This document shows positions 25,294-32,673 of a stretch of DNA of 64,000 bases, one piece after another. The DNA is from Nesterenkonia sandarakina. GTDB lineage: Bacteria; Actinomycetota; Actinomycetes; Actinomycetales; Micrococcaceae. Each line of letters starts with the position of its first letter. Position 1 is the stretch's first letter. Where the stretch lies: the NCBI RefSeq assembly GCF_013410215.1, contig NZ_JACCFQ010000001.1, positions 2,356,001 through 2,420,000 of the forward strand, given 5' to 3'. Under the pieces are notes generated by a model. That model was not told where the DNA came from. It saw nothing but the letters and a program-made list of their open reading frames with translations, and ran no database searches. Made by a program: the position numbers and the translations under genes.

Positions 25294-25911
25294 CTAGAGT
25301 CCGACGCCGGTGCGCCCGGTGTCGGTCAGCCAGGGGGAGAGGCAGTGGCGGATCATCCGCCACTGCCTCTGCGTCTGCGCCAGCGGGGTCTTCAGTGCGC
25401 ATTCCACCTGAAGCCCGGTGATCAGCACCATCAGGACGTCGGAGAGCTCCTGCACAGGTGTTGCGGAGCTGAGCTCCCCGGCATCCACGGCCTGGGTGAG
25501 GTGGTCCGTGATCTGCCGGAGCCACATCGCTCCGACCTCGCTCTGGAACCGGCCCAGCTCGGGCTTCGAGGAGGCCCGGCCCCAGAAGTTGGTCACGATC
25601 AGCGCCTCGCGCTCGGTCTCCTCACCCACGGGGAGGGCCTCTTCCAGGAGCGCCATCAGGGCGCGCAGGCCGCCGTGGTCTCCCACGTGCGCCGTGATCC
25701 TGGCGTTCGTGCGATCAAAGATCAGCTGGAAGGCGCGGAAGACGACGTCGTCGAATCCGGTGAAGTAATGCCACAGGGACCCGGTAGAGACCCCAAGCTC
25801 CACGGCGACGGCGCGCGAGGTGGCCGCCTCCAGGCCGTCACGGTCCGCGATGCGCAGGTAGGTGCGGACGATCTGCTGGCGGCGCTCTTCGCGGTCGATC
25901 TTCTTGGGCAT
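25294..25911 (-). CDS. TetR/AcrR family regulator (BetI-like) of the amine cluster
   Basis: A 205-residue repressor. The helix-turn-helix is TSRAVAVELGVSTGSLWHYFTGFDDVV (about residues 31-57); the N-terminus is MPKKIDREERRQQIVRTYLRIADRDG. The ligand domain includes LIVTNFWGRASSKPELGRFQSEVGAMW. The ATG at 25911 has GGGAGA 10 nt upstream and is preferred over one six codons earlier. It follows the AraC gene by 27 nt, probably as one operon. It is a good candidate for binding the two TTGAGCR-NN-YGCTCAA palindromes. A 15-bp-stem hairpin lies within its last 26 codons. Confidence 0.87.
   Translation of the reverse strand: MPKKIDREERRQQIVRTYLRIADRDGLEAATSRAVAVELGVSTGSLWHYFTGFDDVVFRAFQLIFDRTNARITAHVGDHGGLRALMALLEEALPVGEETEREALIVTNFWGRASSKPELGRFQSEVGAMWLRQITDHLTQAVDAGELSSATPVQELSDVLMVLITGLQVECALKTPLAQTQRQWRMIRHCLSPWLTDTGRTGVGL
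25338..25370. terminator. 15-bp-stem hairpin inside the 3' end of the TetR gene
   Basis: AGAGGCAGTGGCGGA (25338-25352) pairs perfectly with 25356-25370 around a TCA loop. It is in the coding part of the minus-strand TetR gene, 44 nt before its stop, and downstream of the convergent amine oxidase gene. Neither side has a T-run, so termination is a possibility rather than a clear call. Confidence 0.5.
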
Positions 25912-25938
25912 GTGCCGATTCTCCCGCATCGGGCGAGA

Positions 25939-26937
25939 TCAGGCGGCCATGTCTGCCCGGTTCAGACGCTGGCGGCGGTACAGGCTCGGAGATTGACCGA
26001 ACTCAGTCTTGAACAGGCGGGAGAAGTGAGCTGCGTCGTGCAGGCCCCAGCGGCCCGCGATCCAGGAGACCGGTCGCAGCGCATGTACCGGGTCGAGGAG
26101 ATCGCGGCGGATGTGTTCCAAACGCCGTGCCCGGATCCAGGCGGAGACCGTCTCACCATCCTCGGTGAAGATCGTATAGAGATGGCGCAGCGAGATGAAG
26201 TGTGCGGCGGCGATCGAAGCTGGGGTCAGCGTCTCCTCACCCAGGTGATTCAGGATGTACTCGCGAATCTCGCGGTGCAGGCCTGAGTTGCCGGAGCCGG
26301 TGAGATCCCGGTGCCGGTCCAGCTCTTGAGCGAGCATGGTCACCATCAGATCCAAGGCCGAGTGCACCAGGCGGGTGCCATAGACACCGGGCAGCTGCTC
26401 GATGCTATTGCAGAGCTCGACGAAGAACGGGTTGACCAATCTCCCGAACCCCCGGTCGCTGGAGAAGCAGGTGGCGGTCACCTGGGCGATCTGGTCCGCC
26501 GTAAGGTCCACCGGCTCGCGGGGGATCACCATCACCATGGTGCGACTGGGCTCCGGGAAGCTCAGTGCGTAGGGGCGATCGGTGTCATAGATCGCGAGGT
26601 CCCCCGGTGCCAGGCACGCGCGCCGACCGTCCTGCTCCAGGACGGCGCGTCCCGCGAGCTGCAGGCTGAGCTTGTAGAAGCGGGCGTCGTCCCGAGAGAC
26701 CAGTTGCGGCGTGCGGCGCACGGTGTGGGCGGTGGTGTGCAGCTCATAGACCCCCACCCCGTCGACCTCCGAACTGCGCAGTGCTCCGGCGAACGTGGTC
26801 CCGGGCATCGCCTGGATCTCCAGCGGAACGACGGCGTCCGAGATCATCTCGCGCCAGGAGTGCAGGTCCCAGGACGGTCCAGTCCGGTGCTCCGAGCGAT
26901 CCCGGAGATCGGCTTCAGACGTATGGATCGAATGCAT
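25939..26937 (-). CDS. AraC family transcriptional regulator, FeaR-like
   Basis: A 332-residue activator. Residues 1-200 form an AraC-binding-like (cupin-type) domain, with FYKLSLQLAGRAVLEQDGRRACLAPGDLAIYDTDRPYALSFPEPSRTMVMVIPRE. The C-terminal double helix-turn-helix includes IAAAHFISLRHLYTIFTEDGETVSAWIRARRLEHIRRDLLDP and IAGRWGLHDAAHFSRLFKTEFGQSPSLYRR. This architecture is that of FeaR, which activates tynA and feaB for aromatic amine use in E. coli. Next to a copper amine oxidase gene, the same role is likely. Its start lies 34 nt from the second TTGAGC palindrome. Confidence 0.88.
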   Translation of the reverse strand: MHSIHTSEADLRDRSEHRTGPSWDLHSWREMISDAVVPLEIQAMPGTTFAGALRSSEVDGVGVYELHTTAHTVRRTPQLVSRDDARFYKLSLQLAGRAVLEQDGRRACLAPGDLAIYDTDRPYALSFPEPSRTMVMVIPREPVDLTADQIAQVTATCFSSDRGFGRLVNPFFVELCNSIEQLPGVYGTRLVHSALDLMVTMLAQELDRHRDLTGSGNSGLHREIREYILNHLGEETLTPASIAAAHFISLRHLYTIFTEDGETVSAWIRARRLEHIRRDLLDPVHALRPVSWIAGRWGLHDAAHFSRLFKTEFGQSPSLYRRQRLNRADMAA

Positions 26938-26971
26938 CGTCTCTCCTGTGAAGAGGGTTGCCCCAATGTTA

Positions 26972-26987
26972 TTGAGCAGATGCTCAA
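26972..26987. promoter_or_regulatory. TTGAGC palindrome between AraC/TetR operon and APC permease
   Basis: TTGAGCA-GA-TGCTCAA, a perfect 7-bp-arm palindrome and second copy of the 16-bp element at 23132-23147. It lies 35 nt upstream of the AraC start and 249 nt upstream of the divergent permease start. The 298-nt intergenic region (26938-27235) has no gene. Confidence 0.65.
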
Positions 26988-27235
26988 CATCGGTGACGCA
27001 GGTGTTTCAGGCACGTGAACCTCGAGTGCTTCAGAGTGTGACACCGCTCACCTGCCTTGTAAAGCATGCTCCGATCCACGGCCTCCCCTGGCGCAGAGCG
27101 CCGTGGGGCGCGGCTCAGCCCGAATGCGCAAAAGGGCTGCACGTTGATCCAAGACGCCGCGGTGAAGCCAGGGGGATGCTACGGGGTACCGGCGATCGCA
27201 CCGCGTCGGCACCTGCAAGCAGAGGGAGCACCCTG

Positions 27236-28717
27236 ATGACCGAGCACACTGCCACCTCGAGGCCGCCTGCGGTCCAAGTGTCCACGCTGGCCAAGCGCAC
27301 ATTGGGAGTCCCAGCCCTGGTCTTCCTGATCATCGCGGCCTCCGCGCCTCTGACCGTTCTCGCCGGAGGCGCCACCACAAGCTTCGCGATCACCGGGCAG
27401 ACCGGAGTCCCCGTGGGGTACCTGCTGCTGGGAGTGATCCTGGGTCTCTTCGCGGTGGGCTTCGGGCGCATGAGCACCTATGTGCACAATGCCGGTGCCT
27501 TCTACGCCTACGTCGCCGCGGGACTGGGCACTCGCCTCGGCATCGGCACCTCCTTCCTGGCGCTGATGACCTACAACGCCATGCAGATCGGAATCTATGG
27601 CGTCTTCGGATTCACGGCATCTTCGATCATCGCCGACCTCTTCGGGGTCACGCTCGCCTGGTGGGTGTGTGCTCTGGCGGGGTGGCTGCTGGTCGCCTGG
27701 TTGGGGGTCCATCGCATCGACCTCTCCGCGAAGCTGCTGGCGATCATCGTCCTGCTGGAGTTTCTGGTGGTCATCATCGTCAGCCTGCTCTCACTGACCA
27801 CCTCCCCAGAGGGAGTCACTGCGGCGCCGCTGCTTCCCCAGAACTGGCTCAACGGCAGTCTCGGAGCACTTCTGGCTTTCGGCATGGCCGCCTTCATGGG
27901 CTTTGAATCCGGCGCCATCTATTCCGAGGAGGCGAAGAATCCCGAACGCTCGGTGGCCAGAGCCACCTACATCGCAGTGGGCATCATCGCCGTGTTCTAC
28001 GCAGCGTCCTCCTGGGCACTGGCGATCGGGCTGGGGCCTTCCCAGATCGTCGCGCAGGCTCAGGAATGGGGTCCCGATCTGGTCTTCGTGTTCCTCGACG
28101 GCAAGCTGTCCGGACTGCTGGTGAACCTCGCCGCGGTGCTCTTCCTGACCAGCATCATGGCGGCGCTGGTGGCATTCCACAATGCGGCGGCCCGGTACTT
28201 CTTCTCGATGGGACGCGCCCAGGTGCTGCCCTCGGCGCTGGGGCGCACCGGCCGGGTCAGCGGTGCCCCCGTGGTGGGATCCCTGGTGCAGAGCGCGCTG
28301 GGGCTGGTCTTCATCCTGGTCTTCGCGATCGCCGGAGCCGGTTCCGAGCTCGGACCGCTGTTTCCTGTGCTGACCATGTTCCCCTGGTTGACCAACGCGG
28401 CCGGTTTCGGTCTGGTGCTGCTGCTGTGCGTCACCTCTGTGGCGGCTCTGCAGTACTTCAACCGCGAGCCTGAGCGGCACCCGCTCTTCGCCCGGACCAT
28501 CGCACCGCTGCTGGCCGCCATCGGACTGGCCGTGATCGCCGTGCTGATCATGTTCAACTTCGACGTGATGATCGACGCCGAGGGCTCCACCGCTCTGGTG
28601 GTCCTGCTGCCGGGGCTGATCCTGGGCTCCGCGGTGGTGGGTCTGATCTGGGGGGAGTATCTGCGAGTGAAGCGGCCAGAGATCTATGACGCCGTCCGGC
28701 AGGCGAACATCGGCTGA
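27236..28717 (+). CDS. APC family permease (probable amine/amino acid uptake)
   Basis: A 493-residue polytopic protein of the APC superfamily with about 12 transmembrane segments. It opens with LAKRTLGVPALVFLIIAASAPLTVLAGGATTSFAITGQTGVP, then AVGFGRMSTYVHNAGAFYAYVAAGLG, and FMGFESGAIYSEEAKNPERSVARATYIAVG. The ATG at 27236 is preceded by GAGGGAG and gives the family N-terminus; the frame is open far upstream without conservation. Its place between the FeaR-like regulator and the aromatic operon suggests uptake of aromatic amines. The cargo is inferred. Confidence 0.87.
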   Translation: MTEHTATSRPPAVQVSTLAKRTLGVPALVFLIIAASAPLTVLAGGATTSFAITGQTGVPVGYLLLGVILGLFAVGFGRMSTYVHNAGAFYAYVAAGLGTRLGIGTSFLALMTYNAMQIGIYGVFGFTASSIIADLFGVTLAWWVCALAGWLLVAWLGVHRIDLSAKLLAIIVLLEFLVVIIVSLLSLTTSPEGVTAAPLLPQNWLNGSLGALLAFGMAAFMGFESGAIYSEEAKNPERSVARATYIAVGIIAVFYAASSWALAIGLGPSQIVAQAQEWGPDLVFVFLDGKLSGLLVNLAAVLFLTSIMAALVAFHNAAARYFFSMGRAQVLPSALGRTGRVSGAPVVGSLVQSALGLVFILVFAIAGAGSELGPLFPVLTMFPWLTNAAGFGLVLLLCVTSVAALQYFNREPERHPLFARTIAPLLAAIGLAVIAVLIMFNFDVMIDAEGSTALVVLLPGLILGSAVVGLIWGEYLRVKRPEIYDAVRQANIG

Positions 28718-28770
28718 CCACGCGGCCGGTCACGACGCGTCAGGGAACATCGCCGTAGCTGCGGTTCCTG

Positions 28771-28843
28771 CATCGAGTGTGCAATTCGACCGCCGAAGCC
28801 AGGCAAGACGGCCGCAGAACCTGCACAGATTGCACACTCGATG
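28771..28843. repeat. Long-spaced 15-bp inverted repeat after the APC permease gene
   Basis: CATCGAGTGTGCAAT (28771-28785) and its exact reverse complement (28829-28843) are separated by 43 nt. GCTGCG-like sequence flanks both arms, extending the symmetry imperfectly. It may be a terminator of the permease gene or a dispersed intergenic repeat; no other copy was noticed in this window. Confidence 0.55.
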
Positions 28844-28872
28844 ACCGGCGCAGCAGATTCCTGGACCAAGGG

Positions 28873-28900
28873 TTGTGCCCCACATCACAGACCGTATACG
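28873..28900 (+). promoter_or_regulatory. Probable promoter and GntR operator of the homoprotocatechuate operon
   Basis: TTGTGC (28873-28878) and TATACG (28895-28900) are spaced by 16 nt as -35 and -10. The -10 is inside the palindrome CGTATACG (28893-28900); a central GTATAC is common in operators of FCD-type GntR repressors, and one is encoded as the second gene of the operon. Confidence 0.5.
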
Positions 28901-28953
28901 ATCTGGAATATCATCCGGGGTGGTGCTCCGGGTCGTCTCGTGGAGGAGAGCAT

Positions 28954-30441
28954 ATGAGCGCGCAAGACCTGGGCACGCCCGGCAAGATCATCGCGGTCCA
29001 CATCAGCTACGAGTCCCGCGCCGCCGAGCGCGGACGACGCCCCGCCACCCCGTCCTACTTCCTCAAGCCCGCCAGCTCGCTGGGTGCCTCGGGGGACCCG
29101 GTGCAGCGCCCCGGAGGAACCGAGCTGCTCGCCTTCGAAGGCGAGATCGCGCTGATCATCGGTCGCCAGGCGCGCCAGATCAGTCCCGAGGATGCCTGGT
29201 CCCACGTCCACGCGGTCACCGCGGCCAACGACTGGGGGCTCTACGACCTGCGCTCGGCCGATAAAGGCTCCAACCTGCGCAATAAGGGCCGCGACGGGTA
29301 CACCACTCTGGGGCCGGAGCTGATTCCCGCCGCCGAGGTGAACCCGCTGAAGCTGCGCGTGCGCACCTGGAAGAACGGCCACCTGGTCCAGGACGGCGCC
29401 ACTGGCTCCATGATCTTCCCCCTCACCCAGCTCATCGCCGATCTCTCCCAGCACCTGACCCTGCATCCTGGTGACGTGATCCTCACCGGCACCCCGGCCG
29501 GGGCCTCCGTGGCGGAACCAGGGGACACCATCGCGGTGGAGGTCGACGCCGCCGGGGGGCTCAGCAGCGGACGCCTGATCAGCCCGGTGACCGAGGGCAC
29601 GGAGCCCTTCGACCCGGCGCTGGGTGCACTGCCCAGCGTGGATGACACCCAGCGCGAGGAGGCCTGGGGATCCCGCAGGGCCGCCGGACTGCCCCCGAAG
29701 CCCGCCCCCGGGGTCGACCCCGACCTCTACGACGTGCTGGAACAGGTGCCGGTCGCCGCACTCTCCCAAGAGATGCGCAAGCGCGGCTACCACAACGTCA
29801 CCATCGACGGCGTGCGGCCGAATCAACCCGGGCAGAAGCTGATCGGCACCGCCCGCACGCTGCGCTTCGTGCCGCACCGCGAGGACCTCTTCGCCTCCCA
29901 CGGCGGGGGTTTCAATGCTCAGAAGCAGGTGTTCGACTCGGTGCACCCTGGAGAGGTCATCGTGATCGAGGCCCGCGGTGAGCGCGGATCGGGCACGCTG
30001 GGAGACATCCTCGCGCTGCGCGCCCAGCTGCGTGGTGCCGCCGGCGTCGTCACCGACGGCGGAGTCCGTGACTATGCCACGGTCGCGGAGATCGGGCTGC
30101 CGGTCTTCAGCCAGGGCCCGCACCCGGCCGTGCTCGGACGCAAGCACGTGCCCTGGGACTTCGATCTCACCGTGGCCTGCGGGGGAGCCACCGTCCAGCC
30201 CGGTGACATCATCGTCGGCGACGACGACGGGGTGATCGTGCTCCCACCTTCGCTCGCGGCGGAGGTGGCCGAGGCGGCCCTGGTCAAGGAGGCTGAGGAC
30301 GCCTGGATCGCAGAGCAGGTCAAGGCCGGGCACCCTGTGGACGGGCTGTTCCCGATGAACTCCACGTGGCGCAGCCGCTACCAGGCTGAGCAGGGCCGCG
30401 CCGGTGCGGAGGCCCCCGTGATCGAGGGGGAGGGTCCGTGA
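28954..30441 (+). CDS. Fumarylacetoacetate hydrolase-RraA domain fusion, probable HpaG-like decarboxylase/isomerase
   Basis: A 495-residue protein joining two families. Residues 1-220 are an FAH domain: ELLAFEGEIALIIGR supplies the metal-binding glutamates, TAANDWGLYDLRSADKG the aspartate, and HPGDVILTGTPAGASVAEPGDTI the conserved end. Residues 260-480 are RraA-like: GDILALRAQLRGAAGVVTDGGVRD and VQPGDIIVGDDDGVIVLP, the Mg-dependent aldolase/decarboxylase signature. HpaG normally carries two FAH halves for decarboxylation and isomerisation; here RraA may supply the decarboxylase. The ATG at 28954 follows GGAGG. It is the first gene of the operon, and its stop overlaps the GntR GTG. Confidence 0.85.
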   Translation: MSAQDLGTPGKIIAVHISYESRAAERGRRPATPSYFLKPASSLGASGDPVQRPGGTELLAFEGEIALIIGRQARQISPEDAWSHVHAVTAANDWGLYDLRSADKGSNLRNKGRDGYTTLGPELIPAAEVNPLKLRVRTWKNGHLVQDGATGSMIFPLTQLIADLSQHLTLHPGDVILTGTPAGASVAEPGDTIAVEVDAAGGLSSGRLISPVTEGTEPFDPALGALPSVDDTQREEAWGSRRAAGLPPKPAPGVDPDLYDVLEQVPVAALSQEMRKRGYHNVTIDGVRPNQPGQKLIGTARTLRFVPHREDLFASHGGGFNAQKQVFDSVHPGEVIVIEARGERGSGTLGDILALRAQLRGAAGVVTDGGVRDYATVAEIGLPVFSQGPHPAVLGRKHVPWDFDLTVACGGATVQPGDIIVGDDDGVIVLPPSLAAEVAEAALVKEAEDAWIAEQVKAGHPVDGLFPMNSTWRSRYQAEQGRAGAEAPVIEGEGP

Positions 30442-31100
30442 TCCGCATCGATGAGCGGATCAGCAAGTCGGAGCTGACCTACAGCTGGATCCGGGAGCGG
30501 ATCATCGGTCGCGAGTTCAACCCTGGCTACCGGCTGGTGCTCGGGGCCATTGCCAAGGAGCTGGGCATCAGCGTGGTCCCGGTGCGGGAGGCGGTGCGCC
30601 GCCTGGAGGCGGAGGGGCTGGTCGAGTTCGAGCGCAATGTCGGCGCCCGGGTGGCCATGGTGAACCAGGACGAGTACATCGACACCATGCAGACCCTCGG
30701 TGTCCTCGAAGGCGCCGCGACCGCGCTGGCGCTGCCCTGGATGGACGACGCCGACCTGGCGCGTGCCCAGGCGATCAACGATTCCATGCGCGCCATGTTG
30801 GACGACTTCGACCCGGTGGCCTTCACCTCGCTCAACGAGAAGTTTCACCGGGCGCTGTTCCAGCGCTGCCCCAACCCGCACATCTCCGAGCTCGCCGACC
30901 GCGGCTGGAACCGGATGTCCGGGCTGCGCAGCTCCACCTTCGCCTTCGTCCCGGGCCGGGCGCCACGCTCGGTCCAAGAGCACGACGAGATCCTGAGACT
31001 CATCCGCGAGAACGCCGAGCCGCTGGAGATCGAGATGGCCGTCCGCCAGCACAAGTGGCGCACCGTCGAGGCCTACCGCCAGCAGCGCACTTCTTCCTAA
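30438..31100 (+). CDS. GntR family transcriptional regulator (FCD type)
   Basis: A 220-residue repressor with an N-terminal winged helix, TYSWIRERIIGREFNPGYRLVLGAIAKELGISVVPVREAVRRLEAEGLVEF. The all-helical FCD ligand domain follows, with ALPWMDDADLARAQAIND, SLNEKFHRALFQRCPNPHISEL and QEHDEILRLIRENAEPLEIEMAVRQHKWRT, containing the metal-coordinating histidines. The GTG at 30438 overlaps the preceding stop by 4 nt. As an internal gene of the operon, it probably represses its own promoter at 28873-28900 and responds to a pathway intermediate. Confidence 0.9.
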   Translation: MIRIDERISKSELTYSWIRERIIGREFNPGYRLVLGAIAKELGISVVPVREAVRRLEAEGLVEFERNVGARVAMVNQDEYIDTMQTLGVLEGAATALALPWMDDADLARAQAINDSMRAMLDDFDPVAFTSLNEKFHRALFQRCPNPHISELADRGWNRMSGLRSSTFAFVPGRAPRSVQEHDEILRLIRENAEPLEIEMAVRQHKWRTVEAYRQQRTSS

Positions 31101-31115
31101 GGAGACCCACCAGAG

Positions 31116-32621
31116 ATGAACGACTACCAGAGCCCCGTTCCGGCTGACCTGCCGGAGCGGATCCAGCACTACATCGACGGCGAGCACGTCGACTCCGCCG
31201 AGGGCGGCAGCTTCGAGGTGCTCAACCCGGTGACCAACGAGGCCTACCTCCGGGCCGCCGCCGGCACCAAGGCCGACGTCGACCGCGCCGTCGCCGCAGC
31301 AACCCATGCCTTCGAGACCGGCCCCTGGCGGGAGACCCTGCCGCGGGAACGCTCTCGGGTGCTGCACCGGATCGCGGACCTCGTCGAGTCTCGCGGGGAG
31401 CGGCTCGCGGAACTCGAATCCTTCGACTCCGGCCTGCCCATCACCCAAGCACTCGGGCAGGCTCGACGCGCCGCAGAGAACTTCCGCTTCTTCGCGGACC
31501 TGATCGTCGCCCAGGCCGACGACGTGTACAAGGTGCCGGGACGGCAGATCAACTACGTCAGCCGCAAGCCCATCGGCGTGGCCGGGCTGATCACCCCCTG
31601 GAACACTCCGTTCATGCTGGAGAGCTGGAAGCTCGCCCCCGCCCTGGCCGCGGGCAACTCCGTGGTGCTCAAGCCCGCCGAGTTCACCCCGCTCTCGGCC
31701 AGCCTCTGGTCCGGGATCTTCGAAGATGCCGGGCTGCCCCGGGGCGTCTTCAACCTGGTCAACGGGCTCGGGGAACAGGCCGGGGACGCCCTGGTGAAGC
31801 ACCCCGATGTACCGCTGATCTCCTTCACCGGAGAATCCAGCACCGGGCAGACCATCTTCGCCAACGCGGCGCCGGCCCTGAAGGGCCTCTCCATGGAGCT
31901 CGGTGGGAAGTCTCCCGCCGTCGTCTTCGCCGACGCGGACCTCGAAGCCGCGATCAACGCGACCATCTTCGGGGTCTTCTCGCTCAACGGCGAGCGCTGC
32001 ACCGCCGGCAGCCGGATCCTGGTGGAGCGCAGCATCTATGCCGAGTTCATCGAGCGCTACGCGGCCCAGGCCGCGCGGGTCAAGGTGGGGCTGCCGCACG
32101 AGCCAGGCACCGAGGTCGGCGCGCTGGTGCACCCGGAGCACTTCGAGAAGGTGATGCACTACATCGAGATCGGCAAGCAGGAGGCCCGGCTCCTCGCCGG
32201 CGGCGGACGCCCAGAAGGCTTCCCCACCGGGAACTTCGTCGCCCCCACGGTCTTCGCCGATGTGGCCCCCGAGGCGCGGATCTTCCAGGAGGAGATCTTC
32301 GGCCCGGTGGTCGCGATCACCCCCTTCGACTCCGAGGCCGAGGCGCTCGAGCTGGCGAACAACACCAAGTACGGGCTGGCCGCCTATATCTGGACCAACG
32401 ATCTCAAGCGATCGCATAACTTCGCCCAGTCGGTCCAGGCCGGGATGGTCTGGCTGAACTCGAACAACGTGCGGGACCTGCGGACCCCCTTCGGCGGGGT
32501 CAAGGCCTCCGGGCTGGGCCACGAGGGCGGCTACCGCTCCTTGGACTTCTACACCGACCAGCAGGCGGTGCACATCAACCTCGGCGAGGTGCACAACCCG
32601 GTCTTCGGCAACGCCGACTGA
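31116..32621 (+). CDS. hpaE: 5-carboxymethyl-2-hydroxymuconate semialdehyde dehydrogenase
   Basis: A 501-residue NAD-dependent aldehyde dehydrogenase. The catalytic cysteine is Cys295 in NGERCTAGS; the general base glutamate is in MELGGKSP; NAD-binding is shown by ITPWNTPFMLESWKLAPALAAGNSVVLKPAEFTP and FTGESSTGQTIF. The C-terminus has LRTPFGGVKASGLGHEGGYRSLDFYTDQQAVHI. It is assigned to the second step of homoprotocatechuate meta-cleavage because it is followed by the ring-cleavage dioxygenase, hydratase and aldolase. It starts 15 nt after the GntR gene with AAGGAG. Confidence 0.92.
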   Translation: MNDYQSPVPADLPERIQHYIDGEHVDSAEGGSFEVLNPVTNEAYLRAAAGTKADVDRAVAAATHAFETGPWRETLPRERSRVLHRIADLVESRGERLAELESFDSGLPITQALGQARRAAENFRFFADLIVAQADDVYKVPGRQINYVSRKPIGVAGLITPWNTPFMLESWKLAPALAAGNSVVLKPAEFTPLSASLWSGIFEDAGLPRGVFNLVNGLGEQAGDALVKHPDVPLISFTGESSTGQTIFANAAPALKGLSMELGGKSPAVVFADADLEAAINATIFGVFSLNGERCTAGSRILVERSIYAEFIERYAAQAARVKVGLPHEPGTEVGALVHPEHFEKVMHYIEIGKQEARLLAGGGRPEGFPTGNFVAPTVFADVAPEARIFQEEIFGPVVAITPFDSEAEALELANNTKYGLAAYIWTNDLKRSHNFAQSVQAGMVWLNSNNVRDLRTPFGGVKASGLGHEGGYRSLDFYTDQQAVHINLGEVHNPVFGNAD

Positions 32622-32673
32622 GCCGCACGCACCTGATACCCCCACCTTTCACCATCGAGCAAGGACGCTTCAG

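Noticed and set aside
30378-32645. A 755-codon minus-strand frame across gntR and hpaE
   Set aside because: Antisense shadow; composition is valine/glycine/histidine-rich with no motif, and the plus-strand genes have full catalytic signatures.
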